A stretch of DNA of 64,000 bases from Heteroscillospira sp050943935 (GTDB lineage: Bacteria > Bacillota > Clostridia > Oscillospirales > Oscillospiraceae): contig JBMNQC010000003.1 of the NCBI GenBank assembly GCA_050943935.1, forward strand, positions 62,001 through 126,000, read 5' to 3'. The translations under genes were made by a program, and so were the position numbers. How positions within the stretch are numbered: position 1 is the first letter of the stretch; every line of letters starts with the position of its first letter. Positions 14,907 through 23,250 of this stretch are shown piece by piece. The notes beneath the pieces were generated by a model. It ran no database searches. It worked only from the letters and a program-made list of their open reading frames with translations, and was not told where the DNA came from.

Positions 14907-17519
14907 ATGGCTGAACTCACGCCCATGCGAAAGCAGTATCAGGAGATAAAGAGACAGCACGCGGACTGCCTGCTGTTTTTCCGGCTGGGTGACTTTTACG
15001 AGATGTTCGACGAGGACGCCGTGGTGGCCTCACGGGAACTGGAGCTGGCCCTCACCACCCGCGACAGGGGCAAGCCGGAGGATGAGCGCACCCCCATGTG
15101 CGGCGTGCCCTATCACTCCTGCGAGGCCTATATAGGCCGCCTTATCGCCAAGGGCTACAAGGTGGCCATCTGCGACCAGCTGGAGGACCCCAAGCAGGCC
15201 AAGGGCATAGTGGAGCGGGGCGTTATCCGCATAATTACCCCCGGTACTGTCACCGACAGCAGCATGCTGGAGGAGGGCAGAAGCAACTATCTGTCCGCCG
15301 TGTTCCTTGAGGGCGACCAGGGCGGCGCGGCTTTCTGCGATGTGACCACCGGCGAATTCTGCCTGGCCTCCTTCCGGAGCGGGGCCGTGGGCCACATAAT
15401 AAACGAGCTGGGACGCTTCGCGCCCAAGGAGGCGGTCCTGAACCCCACCGCCGCGGCCGAGAGCGTGATAGCCGACTTTCTGCGCCTGAAGTTGGGCGCC
15501 ATGCAGGAGAGCGGCGCGGAGCGCTTTGATTATCTCCGGGGCGCCGCGGCCATGTGCGCGCAGTTCGACGTAAAGAGCGTGGACGAGCTGGGCCTTGGTG
15601 ACGAACCCGCCGCGGTCTGCGCCGCGGGCGCCCTGCTCTCATACATACACGACACCCAGAAAAACGGCATGGAGCACATCCGCGCCGTGGACGTGTTCAC
15701 CGCCGGACGCTTCATGGAGCTGGACTACACCACCCGCCGCAATCTGGAGCTGACGGAAAACCTCCGTGACAGGGACAAGAAGGACACTCTCCTGTCCGTT
15801 CTGGACATGACCAAGACCCCCATGGGCGGCCGTGAGCTGCGGGCCTGGATAAGCCGCCCTCTCATATCCCCCATGGCGATCCGGGCGCGGCTTGCCGCCG
15901 TGGCGGAGCTGCACTCCGACAATGTGCTGAGGGGCGAGCTGCGGGAGAAATTGAAAAGAATAGGCGATATGCAGCGTATAATGGGACGCATCATCTACGG
16001 CACGGCAAACGCCCGGGACCTTCGCTCCCTGGGGCAGTTCACCTGCGTGCTGCCGGACATAGTCCTGCTGCTGAAGGACGCGAAAGCGCCCATGCTGAGA
16101 CATATTCACGATATGGAGACTCTGGGCAGGCTCACCGAGACCATACAGAACACCATAGACGATGAGCCGCCATTTTCCGTCCGTGAGGGCGGCATGATAC
16201 GCCCGGGCTTTGACGAGCAGCTTGACTATCTCCGCTCCGTGCGGGATAACGGCGCGAAAATGATATCCGAGCTGGAGCAGAAGGAACGGGATCGTACCGG
16301 GATAAAAAAGCTGAAAATAGGCTATAACCGGGTGTTCGGCTACTATATAGACGTGCCCCGCAGCGCCTCCCAGGACAGTTTGCCTGAGGAGTACATACGC
16401 AAGCAGACTCTGGTGTCCAACGAGCGCTACTTCACCCAGGAGCTCAAGGAGCTGGAAAACACCCTCCTCACCGCCAAGGACAGGATAGACGACCTTGAAT
16501 ACCGCTTCTTCGTGCAGGTGCGGGACGAGGCCGCCAGCCAGGTGGACAGGGTACAGGCCACCGCCGCCTGTGTGGCGGAGCTGGACGTGCTCTGCTCCTT
16601 TGCCGAGGCCGCCGTGCGCAACCAGTACTGCGAGCCGGAGGTGGACATGGGCCGGGCCCTGCACATAGTGGACGGCCGCCATCCCGTGGTGGAGTGCGCC
16701 CAGAAAAGCTGCCGCTTCGTGCCCAACGACGTGCATCTGGGGGAAAAGGACGACAGGGTAGCCATTATCACCGGCCCCAACATGGCCGGTAAGAGCACCT
16801 ATATGCGCCAGACGGCCCTCATAGTGCTCATGGCCCAGATGGGCTCCTTTGTGCCCGCAAAAAGCGCCTCCATAGGCGTGGTTGACAGGGTGTTCACCCG
16901 CATAGGCGCCAGCGACGACCTGGCCAGCGGACAGAGCACCTTTATGGTGGAAATGAACGAGATGGCCGCCATACTGAAAAACGCCACCAATCAGAGCCTG
17001 CTGATACTGGACGAGATAGGCCGGGGCACCAGCACCTATGACGGCATGGCCATTGCCCGCGCCGTGCTGGAATACTGCGCCGACAGGAAAAAGCTGGGCG
17101 CCAAGACCATGTTCGCAACCCATTACCACGAGCTCAGCTCCCTTGAGGGCGCGCTGGAGGGCGTGCGCAACTACAATATCTCCGCGAAAAAGCAGAACGG
17201 CGAGCTTATCTTCCTGCGGAAGATAGTCCCCGGCGCCGCCGACGACAGCTACGGCATAGAGGTTGCGAAGCTGGCGGGCATACCCGAGGGCATAATCCGC
17301 AGCGCCAAGCGCTATCTGCGCCAGCTGGAGGCAGCCTCCCCCGCGGAGGCTCTGCCCATGGCTGAGCTGCCCGACGAGGAGGAGCAGATAAGCTTCACCC
17401 GGGTCAGCTCCGACAATCTGGCCGAAAAGCTCAAAAATCTCCAGCTGGACGCCATGACGCCGCTGGAGGCCATGAATACGCTGTATCAGCTGAAAAAGGA
17501 GGCGGAAACTTCGTCTTGA
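14907..17519 (+). CDS. mutS: DNA mismatch repair protein MutS
   Basis: An 870-residue MutS of normal length. The mismatch-binding Phe-x-Glu is in FRLGDFYEMF near residues 27-36. Connector, lever and clamp domains follow, and the ATPase has Walker A GPNMAGKST (about residue 623), Walker B LLILDEIGRGTS and the signature region SGQSTFMVEM. It recognises mismatches and recruits MutL. I placed the start at ATG 14907 because AGGAGG lies eight bases upstream and the protein then begins MAELTPMRKQYQ; the longer frame back to 14784 runs through repeat DNA. Its last codons overlap the next gene by four bases. Confidence 0.97.
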   Translation: MAELTPMRKQYQEIKRQHADCLLFFRLGDFYEMFDEDAVVASRELELALTTRDRGKPEDERTPMCGVPYHSCEAYIGRLIAKGYKVAICDQLEDPKQAKGIVERGVIRIITPGTVTDSSMLEEGRSNYLSAVFLEGDQGGAAFCDVTTGEFCLASFRSGAVGHIINELGRFAPKEAVLNPTAAAESVIADFLRLKLGAMQESGAERFDYLRGAAAMCAQFDVKSVDELGLGDEPAAVCAAGALLSYIHDTQKNGMEHIRAVDVFTAGRFMELDYTTRRNLELTENLRDRDKKDTLLSVLDMTKTPMGGRELRAWISRPLISPMAIRARLAAVAELHSDNVLRGELREKLKRIGDMQRIMGRIIYGTANARDLRSLGQFTCVLPDIVLLLKDAKAPMLRHIHDMETLGRLTETIQNTIDDEPPFSVREGGMIRPGFDEQLDYLRSVRDNGAKMISELEQKERDRTGIKKLKIGYNRVFGYYIDVPRSASQDSLPEEYIRKQTLVSNERYFTQELKELENTLLTAKDRIDDLEYRFFVQVRDEAASQVDRVQATAACVAELDVLCSFAEAAVRNQYCEPEVDMGRALHIVDGRHPVVECAQKSCRFVPNDVHLGEKDDRVAIITGPNMAGKSTYMRQTALIVLMAQMGSFVPAKSASIGVVDRVFTRIGASDDLASGQSTFMVEMNEMAAILKNATNQSLLILDEIGRGTSTYDGMAIARAVLEYCADRKKLGAKTMFATHYHELSSLEGALEGVRNYNISAKKQNGELIFLRKIVPGAADDSYGIEVAKLAGIPEGIIRSAKRYLRQLEAASPAEALPMAELPDEEEQISFTRVSSDNLAEKLKNLQLDAMTPLEAMNTLYQLKKEAETSS

Positions 17520-18220
17520 GGCAGAAATTTCACTTTACGATGACCAGAGGCGCCCACACCGCCCTGCTGGTGTTCCTGCTGATGTATACCGTCGGCCTGC
17601 CCCTTTTAATCGACTGGCACGCGGCTGAGTACCCCGGTGTGTTCACCTCCCTGCAATATAATATGGCCTATGTGGGGCTGTCCTTTACAGCGGCGCTGGC
17701 GCTGGGCTTCCGGTATCTGCGCACCGAGTTCGATACTCTGCTGGACAATAAGCTCCTGAATCTGTTCACGCTGATACAGGGCTATTTCCTCAATACCGTG
17801 CTGAGCTATTTTCTCCTGCTGGCCGTGGTGATGGTCATGGGGGAAAATCTCAACTGGGTGAACCCCAACAACGAGAACATAGTGGGTATGTCCGAGGGCG
17901 ACGTGCGCAAGGTGCTGGGCATGACTGTGTTTTTGGCGCCCGTAGCCGAGGAGGTGCTCTTCCGCGGCGCCGTATTCGGCTGGCTGCGGGAAAAGGACAG
18001 GGCCGCGGCCTATATAGTCAGCATGACGCTGTTTGCCGTGCTCCATGTGTGGCAGTACGCTCTGGCCGCCCAGGATATGAGCGTGCTGCTCTACGCCCTG
18101 GATTATCTCCCCGCCGGCTTCGTCCTCGCCTGGTGCTATGACCGCACAGGCAGCGTATGGACCAGCATACTTATGCACATGGGGATAAATCTGAACGCCC
18201 TGTCGCTGCTGTATTACTGA
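17516..18220 (+). CDS. CPBP (Abi/CAAX-like) intramembrane metalloprotease
   Basis: A 234-residue, multi-helix membrane protein with the glutamate motif AEEVLFRG (Glu145, Glu146, Arg150), the FAVLHVW histidine (His177) and a distal HMGINLN segment, together the CPBP family active site. The start is TTG at 17516, overlapping the mutS stop as TTGA, with AAGGAGG about ten bases upstream in mutS; an ATG nine codons later has no better site. Members cleave CAAX-like or bacteriocin-related membrane substrates; the substrate is unknown. The coupling to mutS is unusual and probably positional. Confidence 0.88.
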   Translation: MRQKFHFTMTRGAHTALLVFLLMYTVGLPLLIDWHAAEYPGVFTSLQYNMAYVGLSFTAALALGFRYLRTEFDTLLDNKLLNLFTLIQGYFLNTVLSYFLLLAVVMVMGENLNWVNPNNENIVGMSEGDVRKVLGMTVFLAPVAEEVLFRGAVFGWLREKDRAAAYIVSMTLFAVLHVWQYALAAQDMSVLLYALDYLPAGFVLAWCYDRTGSVWTSILMHMGINLNALSLLYY

Positions 18221-18229
18221 TGGAATAGC

Positions 18230-18264
18230 AAAAAAGTGTCTGCCGTGAGGCAGACACTTTTTTT
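18230..18264 (+). terminator. Terminator after the CPBP gene
   Basis: AAAAAGTGTCTGCC-GTGA-GGCAGACACTTTTT plus further T residues; a perfect stem with T run ten bases after the stop codon. Confidence 0.92.
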
Positions 18265-18311
18265 AGTGAAGAAGTAAGAGTGAAGAATTGCGGTGTCGCT
18301 CCGCGACGATT
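18265..18311 (+). repeat. Dispersed repeat family R3, copy 2
   Basis: Starts AGTGAAGAAGTAAGAGTGAA like the copy at 10676 and ends in GGTGTCGCTCCGCGACGATT; directly abuts the terminator. Confidence 0.7.
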
Positions 18312-18392
18312 GAAATTATTTTCTCCGCACTACCGATAGAGTCCGCTCCCCTAACAGGAGTAGGGGCGCAGTCTGCGGACTGCGTAGTGCGG

Positions 18393-18595
18393 CAGTAATC
18401 GCGCCTGAGTCGGTGGAATTGGGCAATAGCGTTCAGCGTGAAGCTCACCCGGCAGCGTCGCAGGCTAACATCCACCGCCGCACGAGCGCGTTGTGCGCGT
18501 CGGCGAGGCCCAAAAGAGTATTCGATCTAGGCAAGTTCTTTGGGAAGTCTGAAACCCGTTTCTTCAAAGAAATGGGTTTCAGAACACGACCCCAC
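18393..18595 (+). repeat. Inverted long repeat R2, right copy
   Basis: Inverted counterpart of 14468-14680. The shared core covers the ATCCACCGCCGCACGAGCGC stretch through the hairpin formed by GAAACCCGTTTC and GAAATGGGTTTC. Confidence 0.85.
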
Positions 18596-18623
18596 AGTAC
18601 CAGCCGATTTCACCGCCGCACCC

Positions 18624-18642
18624 GGGCGCGCAGTGCGCGCCC
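18624..18642. repeat. Short palindromic repeat R5, copy 3
   Basis: GGGCGCGCA-G-TGCGCGCCC followed by CCTACACG. The rest of 18643-18747 is non-coding and includes another GC-rich hairpin remnant near 18690-18725. Confidence 0.65.
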
Positions 18643-18747
18643 CTACACGCGATGAATTAGTTTTCTGCAAATTCAGAGGCTAAACCCTTCAGTCGCTGGC
18701 GCGACAGCGCCCCTGTTAGGGGAGCGACGTATACTGTGGGTGCTGTC

Positions 18748-20172
18748 TTACCCGTCAAGCTCCATGCTGAAGCGCAGGGTGAAGCTCTGGCTGTCCCCCT
18801 CGTTGGGCACGGGGTAGCCGCCGGAGAGAGTGTAGCCGGAGTGCTTTACCTCCTGATGGATAAGGACGCCGTTGGCTGCATAGTCCCAGTTTTCATAGGG
18901 GTGCCCGTCCAGATACAGCAGGGCGTCCGCGGTCTCGTCGCCGAAGGCGAAAAAGCCCTTCTGGGCCCGGACAAAGGCCAGTACCGCCAGAGACTGCTCG
19001 GTGCCCAGGCTGGGCGGCCAGAGCTTTTCGCCCTCGCTATGCATCTCAAAGCTCAGACCTGTCATAAGGCCCTTTTCCACGGTGTATTCAAAATCCGGGT
19101 AACCCCAGTCATGGGTGTATGAGCCGCCTATATTGAACGACACGATGCTGCCGCCGTAGTCTATCCAATCCCCCTCGGGGGTAAGGCGCATATCGGGGAT
19201 TATCTGGTGGTACTCCGCCAGACGGTTGAAGTTGTCGGCGAACTCGGCCACGGTGATGTGGCCCCGGTGGCGGGGGACGGTCACAAATTGAAAGCTGAAA
19301 AAGAGCGTGCCCAGCGCCAGCAGGCACAAAAGTGCCGCCATAAGCGTGCGGCGTCGGTTCGGGCGCAGCACCAGGATGCTGTTCTCCTCCCAGCCGAGAC
19401 CTCTGTCGTTGGCGCAGGCGTCGAAGCTCTTGTACAGCCGCCAGAGGCGGATGAGAGGCACATTCAGACCCAGACCTCTGCCCAGCGCACCAGCCGTTCG
19501 GTCAAAGCCCGCAGCGTAGCTTAACCGTCCTCCGTCCGGGTCGGTGACGGAGAGGCCCATAAGGGCCTTGCCGGGGGTGGTGCCGAAGAAATGCAGCAGG
19601 GCCGGCTCAAGGGCCAGAGTGAGCAGCAGGGCGGCGAACCAGTCTATGAGCTGGGCGCCGTTTTCCCGGGCGCTCAGGTTCATGCCCAGCACAAGGGTGA
19701 GGAAGCTGCCCCACAGGCACATAAGTATAAAGTGGTCAATGATGCGGGCGAAGAAGCGGCGGAATGGGGCGCGCACGGTCTCTATGGCGTCGCCCTCCGG
19801 CACAGAGCCGGATTCCAGGGCGGACAGGTATACGGCGGCGTCCAGGGTGTCCCAGCCTGCGCCGCTCTGCAGCAGGCTGCGGCAGACCCGGGCTTTCAGC
19901 TCCAGCTCCGCCTGTTCCGCGGATATGGCCCCGGCACGGTCCCGCAGGAGGGAGGGAAGCTCCGCCTCGCCGGACTGGAGGGCGCGCAGCTCGTCCAGGG
20001 ATACCCCCAGCGTCCGGAGCAGGCGGATGCGCAGCAGGGTGTCCAGCTCCGCGTCTGTGTAGTCCCGGTATCCGTTTTCCAGCCGCCGGGGACTGAGCAG
20101 GCCCTGGGCCTCGTAAAACCTTATATTCGCCCGGGTCATCCCCGAGCGTTTTTCCATTTCGCTTATGGTCAT
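18748..20172 (-). CDS. MerR-type HTH fused to RDD membrane domain (membrane-bound regulator)
   Basis: A 474-residue chimera. Residues 1-70 are a MerR winged helix (MTISEMEKRSGMTRANIRFY, then LSPRRLENGYRDYTDAEL). Residues about 120-260 form an RDD-family membrane unit with helices at RIIDHFILMCLWGSFLTLV and WFAALLLTLALEPALLHFF and the motif FFGTTPGKALMGL. A further helix (about 280-300, LMAALLCLLALGTLFFSF) leads to an approximately 170-residue domain without familiar motifs, probably extracytoplasmic. The start is ATG 20172, with GGGAGG upstream; an ORF extension 20 codons further has no site. Likely a one-component membrane-tethered sensor and regulator; target and signal unknown. Confidence 0.8.
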   Translation of the reverse strand: MTISEMEKRSGMTRANIRFYEAQGLLSPRRLENGYRDYTDAELDTLLRIRLLRTLGVSLDELRALQSGEAELPSLLRDRAGAISAEQAELELKARVCRSLLQSGAGWDTLDAAVYLSALESGSVPEGDAIETVRAPFRRFFARIIDHFILMCLWGSFLTLVLGMNLSARENGAQLIDWFAALLLTLALEPALLHFFGTTPGKALMGLSVTDPDGGRLSYAAGFDRTAGALGRGLGLNVPLIRLWRLYKSFDACANDRGLGWEENSILVLRPNRRRTLMAALLCLLALGTLFFSFQFVTVPRHRGHITVAEFADNFNRLAEYHQIIPDMRLTPEGDWIDYGGSIVSFNIGGSYTHDWGYPDFEYTVEKGLMTGLSFEMHSEGEKLWPPSLGTEQSLAVLAFVRAQKGFFAFGDETADALLYLDGHPYENWDYAANGVLIHQEVKHSGYTLSGGYPVPNEGDSQSFTLRFSMELDG

Positions 20173-20550
20173 TTGCGCGCCTCCCATGACTTTCTGAGCC
20201 CATGGTACACTATAAAGCGGCTTTACAGTCAAGTGCTTTTTCCCATTTTATCGATAAAAATCGGATTTTGCAAGGCGGAATGAAGAAATGCGGCGCAAGA
20301 TGCCCCGTTATCTGAAGCGGGAGAACGAGGCTCAGCCTGCGGGCTGCAGCCCAATTTCTTTTAAAGGAAACCGCATAAAATATACTTAGTACCAACAAAA
20401 CAGCCGCCCAGCCCTTTCATCTATTGCATAGATGAACACATTCCAAATTCAGCGCCAATCTTTTGTATAAGCCCACGAAGCGCGCTTCATGGAGTATACT
20501 TCATATTTTTCGTAGAATCTTGGCAAATCCTGTCGAAAGAGTGATTTGCC
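20173..20550. other. Intergenic region with decayed repeat and palindrome
   Basis: No gene seen. Positions about 20310-20375 resemble one end of repeat R2 (GGGAGAACGAGG ... CAATTTCTTTTAAAGGAAAC) in decayed form. A perfect twelve-base palindrome GAAGCGCGCTTC lies at 20477-20488. Confidence 0.5.
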
Positions 20551-20551
20551 A
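20521..20551 (+). promoter_or_regulatory. Inverted repeat overlapping start of the XRE frame
   Basis: TGGCAAATC (20521-20529) and GATTTGCCA (20543-20551) form a perfect nine-base-pair inverted repeat. The 13-base loop holds GAAAGAG, the only ribosome-site-like sequence, and the second arm ends on the first base of the presumed ATT start. It could be an operator or a translation-blocking hairpin. Confidence 0.5.
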
Positions 20552-20814
20552 TTAAAAAACAATTCTATACGGAACTCAAAGTATACCTGCGGGGTGAGCT
20601 TCTGAAAAGCCGGAACAGGCTGAATATAACCCAGGAGGAAATGGCGTACCGTCTCCTGATGAGCTCCAGAGCCTATGCCTCGCTGGAGAGCGGAAAATCC
20701 TGCTGCAGCCTTATTACCGTATTGCTCTATCTAAGCCGCTGCTGTCCCGATAAGCAAGCCTTTATAGAGGGTCTCCTGGACATTTTTTCCGACTCTGAAA
20801 TAGGTATGCGCTAG
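20551..20814 (+). pseudogene. Small XRE-family HTH regulator lacking a normal start codon
   Basis: The frame reads IKKQFYTELKVYLRGELLKS, then RNRLNITQEEMAYRLLMSSR with AYASLESGKSCCS, a Cro/CI-type helix-turn-helix of 87 residues that I associate with small regulators carried on clostridial mobile elements. There is an in-frame TGA seven bases before 20551 and no ATG, GTG or TTG at the expected position. It either initiates at ATT (rare but known) or has lost its start. No partner gene survives nearby. Homology is confident; functionality is doubtful. Confidence 0.65.
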
Positions 20815-20990
20815 TTTTTAATCCGGCTTTCAGTCTATCATTCCACGTTAATTGACGGTACAGTTTATCTATTTGCCCTGATAATCAAAACAAGCCCTCT
20901 TCTCCGATTTTTGCCTCTTGCACTCCGAAATTTTTATGATATAATAGGGCTTACGGGAGTGGCGATTTCTCGCCCGCTCCCCGCTTTGAC

Positions 20991-21155
20991 TTACTTGTCG
21001 GTTTTGGCCTTGCTTGCTTTTGGCTTCACGAGGGTGATTGTAACTTTGACTCGTTCCACCGCGTCGTTACTTTCAACCGCCTTTGCCAATTCTTGCAAGG
21101 CTTTTTCAATATACGCGCCTGCAGACGTCTTTGCCGATATAGCGGGTGCCCGCCT
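20991..21155 (-). pseudogene. Fragment of an unidentified gene
   Basis: Fifty-five codons, the last 39 of which look like a real, charged, soluble protein end rather than a random frame. The 5' part is missing or frameshifted relative to the ATG frame at 21198. The family is not recognised. Likely a remnant of the same lost element as the XRE gene. Confidence 0.4.
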
Positions 21156-21203
21156 TTAAACCGTCGAAAAGCGGAGCGCCGCAGCAATTTTTCACCATTG
21201 ATT

Positions 21204-21229
21204 AAAAAGCCTCCCCTTTCGGGGAGGCT
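21204..21229 (-). terminator. Terminator after degV (first copy)
   Basis: GCCTCCCC / GGGGAGGC stem, loop TTTC/GAAA, followed on the minus strand by TTTTTAATC; eight bases after the stop codon. Confidence 0.88.
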
Positions 21230-21237
21230 CTGCATGG

Positions 21238-22077
21238 CTATTTTCTCACCATCATGACGCCCAGGGTGTTGGGGCCGCAATGACTGGATATGGTGCAGCC
21301 GGCTCTTGCCCACAGCACTTCGTCGAACAATCCGCTTTGACGCACCTGCTCTATGGCGGCGGAACGTATGCTCTCGTCTATTCCGCTGTCCACCACTATG
21401 GCGCGGCGGCGGTCGAACTCCGCCCCCTCCAGGCGCTCGGCAATATATCGGGTAATGCACTTATCCAGGGCGCCGCGGTACTTTTTCCCCACGCCCATGG
21501 CGCCGCTGTGCAGCTCTATGCAGGGGCGCAGCTTCAGCAGATTGGCGCCCAGAGCCGCCACGGCGGAGCACCGTCCGCCCTTGTAGAGAAACTCCAGAGT
21601 CTCAATCACAAAGCTGCCGTCCACGCGCTTTTTCATATCCTCTATTTCGGCCAGTATCTCCTGCACATTACTGCCCCCTTCCGCCAGCTCGGCGGCGCGG
21701 AGCACCAGCAGGCCTATGCCGCTGGACAGGCTCTCGGAGTCCACGGGATACACCTCGCCCAGGCTCTGCTTGGCCAGACAGGCGTTCTGATAGCAGGCGG
21801 ACATGGAGCTGGATATGGTGAAGTGAATTACAGCGTCGTATTCCCTGAGCCATTGGTCAAAAACATCCATGTAGTCACCGTAGCTCACCGCGGCTGTGGA
21901 ACAGAGCCGGCCCGTCTCCCTAACATGGGCGTACAGCTCGTCCGGGGTAAACTCCACCCCGTCCTTCAGGCTCTCGCCGTCGCGCACAACATAGAGCGGC
22001 GTGACGCCTATATTATAGCGGTCTATTACATCCTGCGGCAGGTCGCAGGTGCTGTCAGCGGATATTTTAATCTTCAT
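21238..22077 (-). CDS. DegV family fatty-acid-binding protein
   Basis: A 279-residue DegV/FakB-type protein: N-terminal ADSTCDLPQDVIDRYNI, the lipid-site stretch TISSSMSACYQNACLAKQ and FVIETLEFLYKGGRCS in the middle, GCTISSHCGPNTLGVMMVRK at the C-terminus. Known FakB proteins hold a fatty acid for phosphorylation by FakA kinase; no kinase gene is in this window. The start ATG 22077 has AAGGAAA upstream; the longer frame up to 22293 overlaps the divergent miaA gene and is rejected. A second paralogue is at 61984. Confidence 0.92.
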   Translation of the reverse strand: MKIKISADSTCDLPQDVIDRYNIGVTPLYVVRDGESLKDGVEFTPDELYAHVRETGRLCSTAAVSYGDYMDVFDQWLREYDAVIHFTISSSMSACYQNACLAKQSLGEVYPVDSESLSSGIGLLVLRAAELAEGGSNVQEILAEIEDMKKRVDGSFVIETLEFLYKGGRCSAVAALGANLLKLRPCIELHSGAMGVGKKYRGALDKCITRYIAERLEGAEFDRRRAIVVDSGIDESIRSAAIEQVRQSGLFDEVLWARAGCTISSHCGPNTLGVMMVRK

Positions 22078-22183
22078 CTTGAATTTCCTTTTCTTAAAAA
22101 TTACACACGGATATTTTATCATAATAAGCACAAATGTCAAAGCCATTTGCGTTAAGTTTTGACAGAAACAAGGAGCGTGAGCC

Positions 22184-23128
22184 ATGTCCGGCAAAATAGC
22201 AGTAATAACAGGCCCCACAGCTACCGGCAAAACAGCTCTGGGCGTCATTCTCGCCCAATGTCTGGACGGCGAGGTGGTTTCGGCCGACTCCATGCAGCTC
22301 TACCGGCGCATGGATATAGGCACGGCCAAGCCCACTTTGGAGGAGATGCAGGGCGTACCCCACCACATGATAGACATAGCCGAGCCGCAGGAAAATTATT
22401 CCGTTGGCCGCTATGTCTCCGAGGCCTCGGCCTGCGTGGACGATATTCTCGCCCGGGGAAAGCTGCCCATAGTTGTGGGCGGCACGGGACTGTATATAGA
22501 TTCCCTCATCTCCGGCCTGGACTTCGCCGCCGCGCCGGGGGACGGTGAGCTGCGTGAGCGCCTGTCCGCGGAATATGACGAGCTGGGCGGAGAAATGTTC
22601 CGGGAAAAGCTGGCAAAATTTGACCCCGAACGTGCCCAAAAGCTCCACCCCGGAGACAAAAAGCGCCTGGTGCGGGCCATGGAGGTATACACCCTCACAG
22701 GCAGGACCATAACCGAGCACGATGAGGAGAGCCGGACGCGCCCGCCCAGATACGAGGCCGCGAAAATAGCCCTGAACTTCCGGGACAGGCAGGACCTGTA
22801 CGGGCGCATAGACCGGCGGGTGGATGTGATGATGGAGCTGGGTCTGGAGAGAGAGGTGCGCGCCCTGCTGGAAAGCGGCGTGCCCGGGGACGGCACCGCC
22901 ATGCAGGCCATAGGCTACAAGGAGCTGGTACGCGCCATCAGCGGAGAAATCTCCACAGCCGAGGCCGTGGCCCTCATAAAGCAGGAATCCCGGCGTTACG
23001 CCAAGCGCCAGCTCACCTGGCTGCGGCGGGACAGCGGCATTTTCTGGATAGAGTGGGAAAATCATGCCGATTTTGATTTGGCTCGCCGCCTTTCGACAGC
23101 GTTTTTAGCCCGCTGCGGTATAAAATAG
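22184..23128 (+). CDS. miaA: tRNA dimethylallyltransferase
   Basis: A 314-residue enzyme with P-loop GPTATGKTALG (residues 11-21), the SADSMQLYRRMDIGTAKPT substrate segment, and HHMIDIAEP. It adds the dimethylallyl group to A37 of tRNAs reading UNN codons, the step before MiaB. AAGGAGCG precedes the ATG. It is followed by hfq, as in many bacteria. Confidence 0.97.
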   Translation: MSGKIAVITGPTATGKTALGVILAQCLDGEVVSADSMQLYRRMDIGTAKPTLEEMQGVPHHMIDIAEPQENYSVGRYVSEASACVDDILARGKLPIVVGGTGLYIDSLISGLDFAAAPGDGELRERLSAEYDELGGEMFREKLAKFDPERAQKLHPGDKKRLVRAMEVYTLTGRTITEHDEESRTRPPRYEAAKIALNFRDRQDLYGRIDRRVDVMMELGLEREVRALLESGVPGDGTAMQAIGYKELVRAISGEISTAEAVALIKQESRRYAKRQLTWLRRDSGIFWIEWENHADFDLARRLSTAFLARCGIK

Positions 23129-23190
23129 CATAAACACGGACGCGCGGTAATTTCTGCCAATCGCGCTTTTGTGTAATATAACTATTTTAT

Positions 23191-23230
23191 GCAGCGGCTA
23201 ATTGTGATAGGATGCATTTGTAGCCGCTGC
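23191..23230 (+). promoter_or_regulatory. hfq leader stem-loop
   Basis: GCAGCGGCTA (23191-23200) is the exact reverse complement of TAGCCGCTGC (23221-23230), with a 20-base loop. The structure ends seven bases before the GGAAG ribosome site of hfq. A weak GCGCG/CGCGC hairpin with TTTT at about 23142-23170 may end miaA. Confidence 0.6.
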
Positions 23231-23250
23231 CGAAAGGAAGTCAGCTATAT

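Larger units (their letters stand above)
20815..21237. other. Decayed accessory patch
   Basis: AT-richer DNA without an intact gene. On the minus strand, 21155-20991 is an open frame with a convincing C-terminal-like peptide (IEKALQELAKAVESNDAVER, then VKVTITLVKPKASKAKTDK) but no start; a stop lies immediately upstream in frame. A separate minus ATG at 21198 gives only 30 codons. Upstream of the fragment (20890-20990) a promoter-like TATTATATCATAA sequence remains. Confidence 0.5.

Noticed and set aside
20911..21159. Plus-strand frame MPLALRNFYDIIGLTG, 82 residues
   Set aside because: It lies opposite the more convincing minus-strand gene remnant; no ribosome site and serine/alanine-rich shadow composition.
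22077..22293. Longer DegV start at 22293
   Set aside because: The extension is antisense to the start of miaA, lacks a ribosome site and does not resemble DegV; ATG 22077 gives the family N-terminus.
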